Positions 1-9,693 of a DNA stretch of 64,000 bases are shown piece by piece. The notes under the pieces are model-generated. The model was not told the DNA's origin. It saw nothing but the letters and a program-made list of their open reading frames with translations, and searched no databases. The stretch comes from Deltaproteobacteria bacterium (GTDB lineage Bacteria; Myxococcota_A; UBA9160; SMWR01), in NCBI GenBank assembly GCA_019310965.1, contig JAFDDG010000014.1:22003-86002 (forward strand), in the 5' to 3' direction. Position 1 is the first letter of the stretch, and each line of letters begins with the position of its first letter. Position numbers and translations under genes: made by a program.

Positions 1-2
1 GC

Positions 3-1136
3 GCCCTGGCGGCGCACGACGTGGAGGCGCACTGGTCGCGGCTGCGCATGCGGCTGCGAAGCGTCGAGGCGCAGGTGACGGCGCTGGCGGCGAGGGAAGA
101 CGACGGCAGCGACGCGGCCTTGGCCTCCTTTTCCGAAGCCGTGGCCAACGGCGTGGCCGAGGTGGTGGGCGCCGACAAGACCTCGCTGATGCTCTACGAC
201 ACGGCTGCGACCGAGCTGCACGTTGCCGCCGCCACCGGAGCGGATCTGGATGCCGACGCCATGGATCCGGTGGCGCTGGGGGAGGGTGTGGCGGGCGTGG
301 CGCTGTCGCTAGGCGAAGCCTTGCTGGTGGAGGACATCTACAGCGACGTGCGGTTTCGGGAGCACACGAGCCGCGAACAATACGCGACGGCGTCACTGGC
401 GGTGGTGCCCCTGCGGACGCCAAGTACCGCCCTCGGCGTTCTGTGCGCGACGGATCGTGCGGGGGGCGTGCCCTTCGGCGAAGACGAGCTCGCGCTGCTG
501 CAGCTGCTGGCGGTGCCGGTGACGCAATTTCTGCTTCGTCGGACCGAGGCATCTGCGGAGGTGGGGAGAGCCGGCGAATCGTCGCTGGATGGCGACGGCG
601 AGCTGGCCGGGGCCGTGTGTGCGGCCCTGGTGCGCGAGATCGAGCCCGCTGCGGTGCTCGATGCTGCCCTGCGGGCCGTCTCCGAGCGCCTCGGTGGGGC
701 GAGCGTGGCGCTGCACCTCATCGACAACCGCAGCGGCAGGCTGCAGCGAGAGCACGAGGTCCCGTGCGCGGGGCTCGGCGATCGGGCCCAGCTGTCCCGC
801 GACCGGGGTCTGACGGGGCGGGTGCTCCAGGGCGGTGCCCCCGTCGCAGCGGCGCATCCCGAGTGCGACGAAGCCTTCGCCCCGGACATCGATACGGCCC
901 TCGACGGAGAGGTTCGCCCGCTGCTGTGCGTGCCGCTCGAGCTGCGCGGCAAGGTGGTCGGCGTGCTGCGCGCGTTTCCGGCCGAGATGGAGGCGCTCTC
1001 CGCGCGCACGCTGCAGATGCTCTCCACCTCGCTCTCGGCTGCGGTTCGCAACGTCCTCTTGTACGGTAGTCTGCTCGAATCGATCGACGAGCTATCGGAA
1101 GCGCGCCGGGAGGCGGGGCACCCGCGGCTCTCATAG
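3..1136 (+). CDS. Two-GAF-domain protein, 5' end outside window
   Basis: The frame is open to the left edge, so the N-terminus may lie outside; the first in-window start is GTG at 21 (371 aa). Two GAF-like sensory domains are visible, roughly residues 30-175 and 195-345. Each has the family's alternating strand pattern, for example PVALGEGVAGVALSLGEALLVE-type text around residues 82-105 and GLTGRVLQGG in the second. GAF domains bind small ligands or mediate signalling. No kinase, GGDEF or output domain is visible in this part; one could lie upstream. The gene ends 10 bp before argB, so the two may be cotranscribed. The ligand cannot be named. Confidence 0.7.
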   Translation, partial: ALAAHDVEAHWSRLRMRLRSVEAQVTALAAREDDGSDAALASFSEAVANGVAEVVGADKTSLMLYDTAATELHVAAATGADLDADAMDPVALGEGVAGVALSLGEALLVEDIYSDVRFREHTSREQYATASLAVVPLRTPSTALGVLCATDRAGGVPFGEDELALLQLLAVPVTQFLLRRTEASAEVGRAGESSLDGDGELAGAVCAALVREIEPAAVLDAALRAVSERLGGASVALHLIDNRSGRLQREHEVPCAGLGDRAQLSRDRGLTGRVLQGGAPVAAAHPECDEAFAPDIDTALDGEVRPLLCVPLELRGKVVGVLRAFPAEMEALSARTLQMLSTSLSAAVRNVLLYGSLLESIDELSEARREAGHPRLS

Positions 1137-1146
1137 GGGCGCCGCC

Positions 1147-1998
1147 GTGAAGACATTGATCGACAAGGCCGAGGTTCTGGTCGAAGCGCTGCCCTACATG
1201 CGGCGCTTCTACGGCAAGGCCATTGTCATCAAGTACGGCGGCAGTGCCATGGCCGACGAGAGCTTGCGGGCGTCGTTCGCCGTCGATGTGGTGCTGCTCA
1301 AGTACATCGGCCTGCGGCCCGTGATCGTGCACGGCGGTGGCCCACAGATCGGCGCCACGCTCGAGCGGCTCGGCAAGCAGTCTAGATTCGTCGACGGCCT
1401 GCGCGTGACCGACGACGAGACCATGGAAGTGGTCGAGATGGTGCTCGGTGGCAAGGTGAACCGGGAGATCGTGACGCTGATCCAACAGGGCGGCGGTCGC
1501 GCGCTGGGTTTGACGGGCAGCGATGGAGACATGATCCGGGTCACCCGCCACCTGGAAGACGACCGCGATCTGGGCCGGGTGGGGCGCGTGGTGACCGTGG
1601 ATCCCGAGCCGATCGCCGCCGTCGCGGACGCGGGCTACGTGCCGGTGATCGCGCCGATCGGTGTCGACGCTGCCGGGATCACCCACAACGTGAACGCGGA
1701 TGAGGCGGCTGGTGCGGTGGCGGCGGCCCTCGCGGCCGAGAAGTTGATCCTGCTGACGGACGTCGAGGGCGTGCGGGACAGCGCCGGCGAGCGGATCACC
1801 CAGCTCAGCGTCGAGGAGGCTCAGAAGCAGCTGAGTGAGGGGACGATTCGCGAGGGCATGATCCCGAAGGTGAAGTGCTGCCTTGCGGCGCTCGAGCAGG
1901 GTGTTCGCCGCACCCACATCGTCGACGGGCGAGTGTTGCACGCGGTGCTCCTGGAGATCTTCACGGACGGCGGCGTCGGCACGCTGCTGACCCGGTGA
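1147..1998 (+). CDS. argB: Acetylglutamate kinase
   Basis: 283 aa from a GTG start, the usual ArgB length. It phosphorylates N-acetylglutamate with ATP, the second step of arginine synthesis in the cytosol. The N-terminal KYGGSAM (residues 29-35), VIVHGGGPQIG and the C-terminal EGMIPKVKC segments are typical of the amino-acid kinase fold of ArgB. The reading frame is open further upstream, but sequence before the GTG overlaps the GAF gene and does not resemble ArgB. argF starts 7 bp after the stop, so argB-argF form an operon. No argD or argH is present in the window. Confidence 0.95.
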   Translation: MKTLIDKAEVLVEALPYMRRFYGKAIVIKYGGSAMADESLRASFAVDVVLLKYIGLRPVIVHGGGPQIGATLERLGKQSRFVDGLRVTDDETMEVVEMVLGGKVNREIVTLIQQGGGRALGLTGSDGDMIRVTRHLEDDRDLGRVGRVVTVDPEPIAAVADAGYVPVIAPIGVDAAGITHNVNADEAAGAVAAALAAEKLILLTDVEGVRDSAGERITQLSVEEAQKQLSEGTIREGMIPKVKCCLAALEQGVRRTHIVDGRVLHAVLLEIFTDGGVGTLLTR

Positions 1999-2005
1999 AG
2001 GCGCC

Positions 2006-2929
2006 ATGCCCAAGGACTTCGTATGTCTCGCCGATTGGCCGGCCCAGGAGCTGTGGGCCATGCTCGACCGTGCGCGGGAGCTGAAGCAGCTCGACCGCGC
2101 CGGCCAGCGACCGCAGACGCTCCAGGGGTGCGCCCTGGCCATGTTCTTCGAGAAGCCGTCCCTGCGCACCCACGTGACCTTCGAGGCAGGCATGACCCAG
2201 CTGGGTGGCAACGCGATCCTGCTGCGGCCCGAGCAGGTCGGCATCGGCACGCGTGAATCCGCCGCGGATGTGGCGCGCAACCTGTCGCGCTGGGTCGACG
2301 GCCTGGTGGCGCGCACCTTCAGTCATACGGTGGTCGAGGAGCTGGCGGAGGCGGCGACCATCCCGGTGATCAACGGCCTCACCGATCTGCTGCATCCCTG
2401 CCAGGTGATGGCGGACTTCCAGACCGTCGCCGAGCGTGTGCCGTTGAAAGACGCCGCGATCGCCTACGTGGGTGATGGTTTCAATATGGCGCACTCGCTG
2501 ATGCTGGGGGCGGCGACCCTCGGGCTCGAGCTGCGCGTCGCCACGCCGACGAGTCACCGCCCCTCACCGCGGATTCGCAAGCGGGCAGAGGCCTTGGCAG
2601 CAGCCAGCGGCGCCCGGCTCGGCTGGAGTGAGGACCCCCGCGAGGCCGTTGCCGGCTGTGACATCGTCTACACGGACGTCTGGACCAGCATGGGCCAGGA
2701 GGAAGAGAGCGCGCGGCGGCGTCAGCTCTTTGCGCCCTACCAGGTGAACGCGGCGTTGCTGGCCGGAGCCCCCGACGCCTGGGTGATGCACTGCCTGCCT
2801 GCCCACCGGGGCGAGGAGATCACCGACGAGGTGCTCGACGGCGAGCGCTCGATCGTGTTGGACCAAGCCGAGAACCGCTTGCACGCCCAGAAGGCCATCC
2901 TCGAGCGGCTGCTCGGGCCCGAGCGCTGA
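2006..2929 (+). CDS. argF: Ornithine carbamoyltransferase
   Basis: 307 aa, normal length. It transfers carbamoyl from carbamoyl phosphate to ornithine, giving citrulline. The carbamoyl-phosphate loop reads [13 protein letters not shown] (near residues 47-59). The classical motif is STRTR; here it is SLRTH, so the second Arg is replaced by His, a variation worth noting. The HPCQVMAD motif (ornithine/carbamoyl phosphate contacts) and [11 protein letters not shown] near the C-terminus are intact. An N-acetylornithine or succinylornithine variant is possible in principle, but the MHCLPAHRG context fits ordinary ArgF. Confidence 0.93.
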   Translation: MPKDFVCLADWPAQELWAMLDRARELKQLDRAGQRPQTLQGCALAMFFEKPSLRTHVTFEAGMTQLGGNAILLRPEQVGIGTRESAADVARNLSRWVDGLVARTFSHTVVEELAEAATIPVINGLTDLLHPCQVMADFQTVAERVPLKDAAIAYVGDGFNMAHSLMLGAATLGLELRVATPTSHRPSPRIRKRAEALAAASGARLGWSEDPREAVAGCDIVYTDVWTSMGQEEESARRRQLFAPYQVNAALLAGAPDAWVMHCLPAHRGEEITDEVLDGERSIVLDQAENRLHAQKAILERLLGPER

Positions 2930-3058
2930 TTCGTCCCCGAGGGGAGTCCGCGCCGGCAGCCTGCCCGACACCCCGCTGCCCCTGCTCATTCTTGCTGTCT
3001 CGTCTGCCGATGAGCCACAAGCGTCGCGGCGCGAGTGCGCCCGCGGCGAGGAGGAGCT

Positions 3059-4252
3059 GTGAGGGAGGTCGAACAGGTGCCCCAGCTGACCGCAGGGTGG
3101 GAGGACAAGGCCTCCGCGCTGACTCCCGAGGAGGGTTTCCTGCTCTCCCGCATCGATGGCCGGACGCCGTGGGGCACGCTGCGCAGCATCGCCGGCCTGC
3201 CGGAGGAGCGGGTCGACGATTGCCTCGAGGCCTGGCTCCGCGACGGGCTGATCCAGCTGATCGAGTCGCGCAAGATTGTTGCGGTGCCGGTGGGCGAGCT
3301 GGCAGTCGATTCCGGCCTCGAGTTGCCCGTGGAGGTGCAGCAACGCGCGCTCGAGGTCGAGAGGTTGCTCGATGGCTCGTACCACGAGCTCCTGGGTGTC
3401 AACCGGGACTCCGATGCCCGCAGCATCAAGCGCAGCTACTTCAAGCTCTCCCGGGACTTTCATCCCGATCGCTATTTTGGCCGGGACGTGGGTCCGTTCG
3501 GGGATCTGCTCGACCGCATCTTCAAGCAGGTCGCGTTGGCCTACGAGCTGCTGATGGATCCGATCACCCGCACCGAGCTCGAGCGATCGATGAGCTCCGC
3601 GCCGTCGGCTCCTCGGGTCCAGAACGGCCAGCCGCAGAAGTTCAGCAAGCGCGAATGGCTGGCGCGCATGCGCCAGCAGTTCAAGCTGCCCGAGGAAGTG
3701 CTCGCCGAACGCCGCCTGCGTGCGAGGCAGTTGGCCGAATCGGCACAGGTTGCGGAACACCAATGCAACTGGAAGGAGGCGGGCTCCTGCATCCGGCTCG
3801 CCATCGCCTTCGACCCCTGGTGCGACGCCTACAAGCAGCAGTTCGCCGCGATCCAGGTCGAGGTGAATCGACTTCGCGCAGAGGAGCTGTTGCGCGAGGC
3901 CAGCGGTGCGTGGGATTCACACTCGCTCTCCCAGGCGCTCAAGCTCTACGAAGAGGTGCTCCACTACCGGCCGGCCGACGCCGAAGCCACCGACCGAGCG
4001 GCTCAGCTCTGCTGCGAGCTCGAAGAGTTCGACCGGGCCTTCGAGTTTGCCGCGTTGGCGTGCGAGCTGCAGCCCGAGGCCGCTGCCTATCACCTGACAC
4101 GCGGTCGCATCCTGCGTCGCAATGGGCGCCGCGAGCGGGCCGTCGAAGCCTTGATGACCGCGCAGAACCTCGACCCCCAGGACACTCGCATAAGAGACGA
4201 GCTCAAGAAGGCGCGACAATCGCCCACGCGAGCTCGCGGAGGCAAAAGATGA
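3059..4252 (+). CDS. J-domain protein with C-terminal TPRs
   Basis: 397 aa from GTG 3059, chosen because AGGAGGAG lies just upstream; an earlier GTG at 3035 lacks such a site. Residues about 10-70 form a small winged-helix-like segment of the kind seen beside DUF4388 domains. A J domain follows (about 100-165) with the essential HPD tripeptide at residues 135-137. The C-terminal half is TPR-like helical repeats. J domains stimulate Hsp70 ATPase. Its stop overlaps the start of the Hsp70 gene (ATGA), so the two products are very probably partners. This is not canonical DnaJ: there is no Gly/Phe region and no zinc domain. Confidence 0.85.
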   Translation: MREVEQVPQLTAGWEDKASALTPEEGFLLSRIDGRTPWGTLRSIAGLPEERVDDCLEAWLRDGLIQLIESRKIVAVPVGELAVDSGLELPVEVQQRALEVERLLDGSYHELLGVNRDSDARSIKRSYFKLSRDFHPDRYFGRDVGPFGDLLDRIFKQVALAYELLMDPITRTELERSMSSAPSAPRVQNGQPQKFSKREWLARMRQQFKLPEEVLAERRLRARQLAESAQVAEHQCNWKEAGSCIRLAIAFDPWCDAYKQQFAAIQVEVNRLRAEELLREASGAWDSHSLSQALKLYEEVLHYRPADAEATDRAAQLCCELEEFDRAFEFAALACELQPEAAAYHLTRGRILRRNGRRERAVEALMTAQNLDPQDTRIRDELKKARQSPTRARGGKR

Positions 4253-5820
4253 GCCGTGTGATTGGTATCGATCTCGGCACGACGAACTCGTGTGTTGCGG
4301 TCATCGACGGGGGCAAGCCCGTCGTCATCCCCAACGCGGGTGGCTACAAGACCACGCCGTCGATGTTTGCGATCGCCCAGGATGGCAAGCGCCTGGTCGG
4401 GCACCTGGCCAAGCGCCAGGCGATTACGAATGCGGAGAACACGGTGTTCGCGTCGAAACGCCTGATCGGGCGGCGCTTCGATTCAGAGGAAGTTTCGCGG
4501 TCTGCCCAGCTCGCGCCGTTTTCGATCGTCCGCGGGCCCAACGACGATCCGCGCATCGACATCGAGGGCAAGAGCTTCACCTGCCCGGAGGTGGCGGCCA
4601 TCATCCTGCGGGAGATGAAGCACGTGGCGGAGGAGTATCTCGGGGAGCCGGTCACCGACGCAGTCCTCACTGTGCCGGCGCACTTCAACGACACCCAGCG
4701 TCAGTGCACGAAGGATGCCGGCAAGATCGCGGGCCTGAATGTCTTGCGCATCATCAATGAGCCCACGGCGGCGGCGCTGGCCTACGGTATCGGCCGCGAA
4801 GTCGAGGAGAAGATCGCGGTCTACGACCTGGGTGGCGGCACCTTCGACATCTCGGTGGTGGAGCTCGGCGACGGCGTCGTGGAGGTGCTCGCCACCAGCG
4901 GCAACACCTTCCTCGGTGGCGAGGATTTCGATCGCCTGCTGGTGGAGCACCTGCTGAAGGAGTTCGAGAGCCAGGAGGGTATCGAGCTGGGCACGGATCC
5001 GATGGCGCTGCAGCGCCTCAAGGACGCCGCCGAAAAGGCCAAATGCGATCTGTCGGCGATGCAGACCACCGAGGTGAACCTGCCGTTCATCGCCAACGAT
5101 GCCAACGGACCGCGCCACCTGAATCTTTCGATCGATCGCGAGACTCTGGAGGGGTTGGTCACCGACGTACTGGGACAGACGCTGGGCTGCGTCGACGCGT
5201 GCCTGATGGATGCCGGTCTCACCGTTGAGGATGTCGACCATGTGGTGCTCGTCGGCGGTCAGACCCGCATGCCGCTGGTTCAGGAACTCGTCAGTGAACA
5301 CTTCGGCCAGCGACCCCATCGGGGCGTCAATCCGGACGAGGTGGTCGCGGTGGGCGCGTGCATCCAGGGCAGCGTGTTGACGGAGAACGGGGGCGACGTG
5401 TTGCTCCTCGACGTGACGCCTCTCTCGCTGGGCATCGCCACCTTCGACGGACACTTCGCCACGCTGATCTCACGCAACTCGACGGTGCCGGTGGTGAAGT
5501 CGCACATCTTTACCACGACGCGGGACCAGCAGGAGGCAGTCAAGATCCGGGTGATGCAGGGGGAGGGCGAGCAGGCGGTGGAAAACGACCTGCTCGGCGA
5601 GTTCATCCTCAACAACATCCCGCGCGCCCGCAAGGGAGAGCCGGAGATCGAGGTCGCCTTCGACATCGATGCCAACGGCATCGTGAGTGTCTCGGCCCGC
5701 GACCTGGCCACCCAGAGCGAGCAATCGATCACGGTCAGCGCGCGCGGCACGCTGAGCGAAGAGGAGCTCGAACAGATCATGGTCGAGCATGCGGAATTCG
5801 AACTTCCGAAGGAGAAGTAA
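4249..5820 (+). CDS. Short, lidless DnaK-like Hsp70
   Basis: 523 aa, over 100 residues shorter than standard DnaK. The ATPase domain is complete: [13 protein letters not shown] at the N-terminus, [17 protein letters not shown] in the middle and [14 protein letters not shown] near residue 340. The interdomain linker [12 protein letters not shown] (about 384-395) and the beta-sandwich substrate domain to about residue 500 are present. The helical lid stops after one short helix ending in ELPKEK. Known family behaviour: lid loss speeds substrate release. The gene overlaps the J-domain gene by 4 bp. The canonical dnaK is presumably elsewhere; calling this one dnaK would be unsafe. Confidence 0.88.
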   Translation: MSRVIGIDLGTTNSCVAVIDGGKPVVIPNAGGYKTTPSMFAIAQDGKRLVGHLAKRQAITNAENTVFASKRLIGRRFDSEEVSRSAQLAPFSIVRGPNDDPRIDIEGKSFTCPEVAAIILREMKHVAEEYLGEPVTDAVLTVPAHFNDTQRQCTKDAGKIAGLNVLRIINEPTAAALAYGIGREVEEKIAVYDLGGGTFDISVVELGDGVVEVLATSGNTFLGGEDFDRLLVEHLLKEFESQEGIELGTDPMALQRLKDAAEKAKCDLSAMQTTEVNLPFIANDANGPRHLNLSIDRETLEGLVTDVLGQTLGCVDACLMDAGLTVEDVDHVVLVGGQTRMPLVQELVSEHFGQRPHRGVNPDEVVAVGACIQGSVLTENGGDVLLLDVTPLSLGIATFDGHFATLISRNSTVPVVKSHIFTTTRDQQEAVKIRVMQGEGEQAVENDLLGEFILNNIPRARKGEPEIEVAFDIDANGIVSVSARDLATQSEQSITVSARGTLSEEELEQIMVEHAEFELPKEK

Positions 5821-5865
5821 TCCCGTGACCCCGCGCCCCAGCGCTTGCCGTGTACGAGACCTGCA

Positions 5866-6822
5866 ATGAGTCAAGCCTCTCTGCTTTCGTTTCTGGATGC
5901 GCCGGTGGTGGTGGGAGACCCGGATGGCAGCGCGGCCTACGTGAATCCGGCGTTCGAAACGCGCTTCTCGGTCTCTGCCGAGCAGGTGACCGGCGAGCCG
6001 CTGGCGCGCCTCTTCGAGGGCGGCGTGCGCGAAGCCGTGCTCAGCTCCGTGGCAGAGGTGTGTGAGACCGGCGTCAGCGGCCGCTTCCGGGTGAAACACG
6101 CGGGTATCGGCTACGCGGGCCTGGCATCGCCGATCATGGCGTCGGACGCGCGGGTCGGCGTGCTGATCCTCTTCAACGAGAGCGCACCGGACGACGAGCG
6201 CGTGCATCGCTTGCAGCGGACGATCTGCGGGCCGCTGGAGGAGCTGGCGCGCACACTGGAAGAGCTCGCCGAGCGCCCCGCCGTGGCGAACGACGAGAAG
6301 AGCGAAGCTCTGCTCGAAACTGGCACCAAGGCAGTGGAGCAGCTGCGTGACTGGGCCCAGGATCTCTCGGACGTGCTTTCCGGGCGCCGCCCGGAGCAGG
6401 CGCGGCAGGGCCAGTTCGATCCGGCGGAGGTGGCGGCATCCGTCATCGGCAATCTGGCGCCCAGCTTTGCCGCCGCTCAGGTGCATCTCGAAGAGGGAGT
6501 GCCCGCGGCCCTGCCACAAATCGCCGGCAGCTCCGACGACCTGTTCCAGGCGCTCGACAAGCTGTTGCGCGCGCGGCTCGCATCGGCGCCGCCGGGTGCG
6601 ACAGTGGCCATCGTCGCTCGCACCGTCGAGCGCGGGGGATCCATGTGGGTCGTGCTGGCGGTGTTGGATGTGCGTCCCGGCGGCGGTGCCGTCGACGATG
6701 AAGAAGCTCCGCCCACCGAAGTCGTTCTGAAGGCAAGCGCCCTGGGCGGCGAGGTGCGCGTTTCGACGAACCCCGGCCAGGGACGCACGACGGCGATTCG
6801 ACTGCGCGCGTTGAAGCAGTAG
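5866..6822 (+). CDS. PAS protein with degenerate histidine-kinase core
   Basis: 318 aa from ATG 5866, 45 bp after the Hsp70 gene. Residues about 5-105 form a PAS domain (FLDAPVVVGDPDGSAAYVNPAF). Residues about 110-200 are helical and resemble a dimerisation domain, but the phospho-accepting His motif is missing. The last 120 residues look like an eroded HATPase domain: the N-box Asn is absent and only a terminal STNPGQGRTTAIRLR, like the G2 box, remains. It is probably a pseudokinase sensor or scaffold rather than an active kinase. Position suggests it works with the Hsp70/J pair, which is inference only. Confidence 0.65.
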   Translation: MSQASLLSFLDAPVVVGDPDGSAAYVNPAFETRFSVSAEQVTGEPLARLFEGGVREAVLSSVAEVCETGVSGRFRVKHAGIGYAGLASPIMASDARVGVLILFNESAPDDERVHRLQRTICGPLEELARTLEELAERPAVANDEKSEALLETGTKAVEQLRDWAQDLSDVLSGRRPEQARQGQFDPAEVAASVIGNLAPSFAAAQVHLEEGVPAALPQIAGSSDDLFQALDKLLRARLASAPPGATVAIVARTVERGGSMWVVLAVLDVRPGGGAVDDEEAPPTEVVLKASALGGEVRVSTNPGQGRTTAIRLRALKQ

Positions 6823-6844
6823 ACTCCGCGCCGGAGGTCTACCG

Positions 6845-8059
6845 ATGTCTCCCCGGCGTGCCGTCAAGAGGGTGTGTCTCGCCTACAGCGGCGGTCTCGA
6901 CACGTCCGTCATACTGCACTGGTTGATCGATCAGTACGACTGCGAGGTGGTGGCCTACGCTGCCGACGTCGGCCAAGCAGAAGAGCTTTCGGGTCTGTCC
7001 GAGAAGGCCAAGGCCACTGGTGCCGTCGATTGCATCGTACGCGATCTCCGGGAGGAGTTCGTGAGCGATTACGTCTTCCCCGCGATCCGCGGTGCAGCGC
7101 TTTACGAGGGCACCTACATGCTAGGCACCGCGCTGGCGCGGCCTCTGATCGCCAAGGCGCAGGTCGAGGTCGCCCGCGAAACGGGATGTGACGCCGTCGC
7201 TCACGGTGCCACCGGCAAGGGCAACGATCAGGTTCGCTTCGAGCTGACCTACCGTGCGTTGGCGCCGGAACTCAAAGTGATCGCGCCGTGGCGTGAAGAG
7301 GCATGGGAGATCCGCTCACGACCGGACTGCATCGCCTACGCCGAGAAGTACGCCATTCCGGTGACGGCGACGCTCGAGAAGCCGTACTCCACGGATCGGA
7401 ACCTGATGCACATCTCGTTCGAAGGCGGGATTCTCGAGGATCCATGGCGGGCTCCGGACGAGTCCATGTTCGTCATGAGCGAGTCGCCGGAGGCGGCGCC
7501 GGACGTGCCGGTGGAGCTGGTGATCGGCTTCGAACGAGGCACGCCGGTGTCGGTCGACGGCGAGAGGCTCGGGCCCGCGGATCTGCTGGCGCACCTGAAC
7601 CAGGTCGCCGGCGTGCACGGAGTGGGCCGCGTCGACATGGTCGAGAATCGCTTCGTGGGCCTGAAGTCTCGCGGCGTCTACGAGACCCCGGGCGGCACGC
7701 TGCTTCACGCGGCGCACCGCGCCATGGAATCGATCACGCTGGACCGTGACGTGATGCACGAACGCGACCGCATGGCGCCTCGTTTCGCCGAGCTCATCTA
7801 CAACGGATTCTGGTTCTCACCGGAGATGAAGATGATGCGTGCGGCGATCGAGGCCTCCCAGGAGAACGTGACCGGCGAAGTGCGGGTGAGGGTCTACAAA
7901 GGCGGCGTCACCGTCACCGGGCGGCGCTCTCCCGTGTCGCTCTACGACGAGGCGCTGGCCAGCTTCGACGACGCGGACGAGGAGCACGGCTACGACCAGG
8001 CGGATGCTACCGGCTTCATTCGTCTGCAGGGCTTGCGCCTGACGCCGCCGCGCCGCTGA
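6845..8059 (+). CDS. argG: Argininosuccinate synthase
   Basis: 404 aa, normal length. It condenses citrulline and aspartate using ATP, the step after ArgF. The N-terminal ATP loop AYSGGLDTSVIL (about residues 13-24) is the PP-loop signature, and EGTYMLGTALARP and GATGKGNDQVRFE follow in the expected order. It starts 22 bp after the PAS gene. The chaperone/PAS genes therefore sit inside an argB-argF-[3 genes]-argG run on one strand, probably one transcription unit. Confidence 0.96.
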   Translation: MSPRRAVKRVCLAYSGGLDTSVILHWLIDQYDCEVVAYAADVGQAEELSGLSEKAKATGAVDCIVRDLREEFVSDYVFPAIRGAALYEGTYMLGTALARPLIAKAQVEVARETGCDAVAHGATGKGNDQVRFELTYRALAPELKVIAPWREEAWEIRSRPDCIAYAEKYAIPVTATLEKPYSTDRNLMHISFEGGILEDPWRAPDESMFVMSESPEAAPDVPVELVIGFERGTPVSVDGERLGPADLLAHLNQVAGVHGVGRVDMVENRFVGLKSRGVYETPGGTLLHAAHRAMESITLDRDVMHERDRMAPRFAELIYNGFWFSPEMKMMRAAIEASQENVTGEVRVRVYKGGVTVTGRRSPVSLYDEALASFDDADEEHGYDQADATGFIRLQGLRLTPPRR

Positions 8060-8091
8060 GCTCGCGACCGCCAGTCAGTTTCCGACCCTCC

Positions 8092-8140
8092 CATCTACCG
8101 CGGAATGGGGTAGATGCGCGTTGTGTTGGGGCCTCGCCCC
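8092..8140 (+). terminator. Two stem-loops after argG
   Basis: CATCTACC (8092-8099) pairs perfectly with GGTAGATG (8109-8116). A second hairpin, GGGGC-CTC-GCCCC, lies at 8128-8140. They sit in the 143-bp gap between argG and the next gene. Neither is followed by a T run, so this is a possible factor-assisted terminator, not a proven intrinsic one. Confidence 0.35.
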
Positions 8141-8202
8141 GCAGTACCCTAGGGCGCCTTTGCGCCGCGCGTTGCGCGCACTCACCAGGAGATGGCTGCA
8201 GC

Positions 8203-9693
8203 ATGCATTGCCCGTTTGCCCGTCTCGTCACCGTTTGGATTCTGCTCGGTTGCGTGACGGTCGGCTGCCATCAGCTCGATTTCGGCCCTCGTGTGGCGGA
8301 AGGCGAGATCGACATCTACGACGACCTCTTTTCGGTATCGGCATCGGATGAGTCGCACACGGTGGCGGTCGGCTATCACGGCGCGGCCTACTGGACTCAT
8401 GACGGCGGAGCGACCTGGAGCAAGGGCGACACCGGCACCAAGATGCTGCTCTACTCGGTTTCCATGGCGGACAGCCAGAATGGCTGGGCGGTGGGGCAGC
8501 TGGGGACCATCCTGCGCACCAGCGACGGCGGTGAGACATGGCAGGACCAGCCGAACCTGAAGCGGGACGAGGGTGCGCACCTGTTCGGCGTGCATGCCAT
8601 CGATGCCAGCCGCGCCTGGGCCGTTGGAGAGTGGGGCACGCGCATCTTCACCGAGGACGGCGGCGCCACCTGGCAGGACCGATCGGTGCTGGTGACCCTG
8701 GATCACCCGATGTTCGTCTGGCTCTCGGCGACCGACCAGGAGCGGGTGCGCGAGGGCAAGAAGGTCTACGAGGACGTGGGCCTCAACGACGTCTTCTGCC
8801 TCGCACCGCCGAAGCGCAACTGCTGGATCATCGGCGAGTTCGGGTACATCTTTCGTTCCGAGGATCTGGGCCAGACCTGGGAGCGCGGCGAAGTCGTGGG
8901 CGATGTCTTCATGAATCCGATCACGCTGCCCTACAACGTGATCAACTTCGATGCGGAAGCGAAGGCGGAGCTCGCCGAGTTTGCAGCGCAGATCGAAGAC
9001 GAGACGCACCTGAACGTGCTGATCGACGTTTTCGTGAGTGGCAAGGAGCTGGCGAATCTCGGGGACGAGGAGGACCCGTACGCGCTGTTCGACCTGATCT
9101 CCGCGCGCATCGACGAGACCAAGTCGGTGCTCGAGGAGGCGGGCATCCTGCAGGATCGCATGCGCATGCCCAACAAACCGCCGTGGGATTTCGAGGACTT
9201 CGTCGAGCACGATCCGACCTTTCTGCGGCGCTATTTCGACGGCCGCGTGGCGGCGGAGCCGATCATCAAGGTCGCCGTGATCCAGAACCCCTATCTCTTC
9301 ACGGTGAACTTCCAGGACGAGAGCGAGGGCTTCATCTCCGGCCTGGGCGGTGTCGTGTTGCGCTCGAGCGACGGCGGCAAGGGATGGCGCTATGTCACCA
9401 TCGACCTCAAGCAGGCGCTCTTCTCGGTGGCGTCGGGAGCGTCCCGAGCGGTGGCGTTGGGCGAGAAGGGCCTGGTGCGGCTGAGCCCCGACATCGGCAA
9501 GACCTGGAAGGCGCCGGAGCCGGGCGACTTTCCCACGGTATTCACTTTCATGCGCGACGTGCATTTCGAGCGCGGCCGCAAGGTCGGTTACATCGTCGGG
9601 CAGCAGGGCATGATTCTGCGCAGCGAAAACGGTGGCAAGAGCTGGCGTCAGATCCTGCCGCCGGGTGACCTCGGCGTGGGGCGGGTGCTTTAG
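8203..9693 (+). CDS. YCF48/BNR-repeat lipoprotein
   Basis: 496 aa. A short signal peptide ends in a lipobox (WILLGC, Cys17), so it should be lipid-anchored outside the inner membrane. The body carries BNR/YCF48-type blades, each with an S/TxDGGxTW-like motif: THDGGATWS, TSDGGETWQ, TEDGGATWQ, RSSDGGKGW and RSENGGKSW. These make a beta-propeller. YCF48/HCF136 propellers help assemble membrane complexes in some systems, but this substrate is unknown. An unrelated acidic helical insert of about 120 residues (about 235-355) interrupts the blades. ATG 8203 has AGGAG about 12 nt upstream. The 3' end overlaps the next, convergent gene by 4 bp. Confidence 0.8.
   Translation: MHCPFARLVTVWILLGCVTVGCHQLDFGPRVAEGEIDIYDDLFSVSASDESHTVAVGYHGAAYWTHDGGATWSKGDTGTKMLLYSVSMADSQNGWAVGQLGTILRTSDGGETWQDQPNLKRDEGAHLFGVHAIDASRAWAVGEWGTRIFTEDGGATWQDRSVLVTLDHPMFVWLSATDQERVREGKKVYEDVGLNDVFCLAPPKRNCWIIGEFGYIFRSEDLGQTWERGEVVGDVFMNPITLPYNVINFDAEAKAELAEFAAQIEDETHLNVLIDVFVSGKELANLGDEEDPYALFDLISARIDETKSVLEEAGILQDRMRMPNKPPWDFEDFVEHDPTFLRRYFDGRVAAEPIIKVAVIQNPYLFTVNFQDESEGFISGLGGVVLRSSDGGKGWRYVTIDLKQALFSVASGASRAVALGEKGLVRLSPDIGKTWKAPEPGDFPTVFTFMRDVHFERGRKVGYIVGQQGMILRSENGGKSWRQILPPGDLGVGRVL

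Noticed and set aside
718..2316. Long minus-strand open frame (532 codons) over argB and argF
   Set aside because: It is antisense to two well-conserved enzymes; long antisense frames are expected at this GC content.
2992..4248. Extension of the Hsp70 frame about 419 codons upstream
   Set aside because: The sequence is Arg-rich and lies under the J-domain gene; the Hsp70 N-terminus [14 protein letters not shown] begins at 4249.
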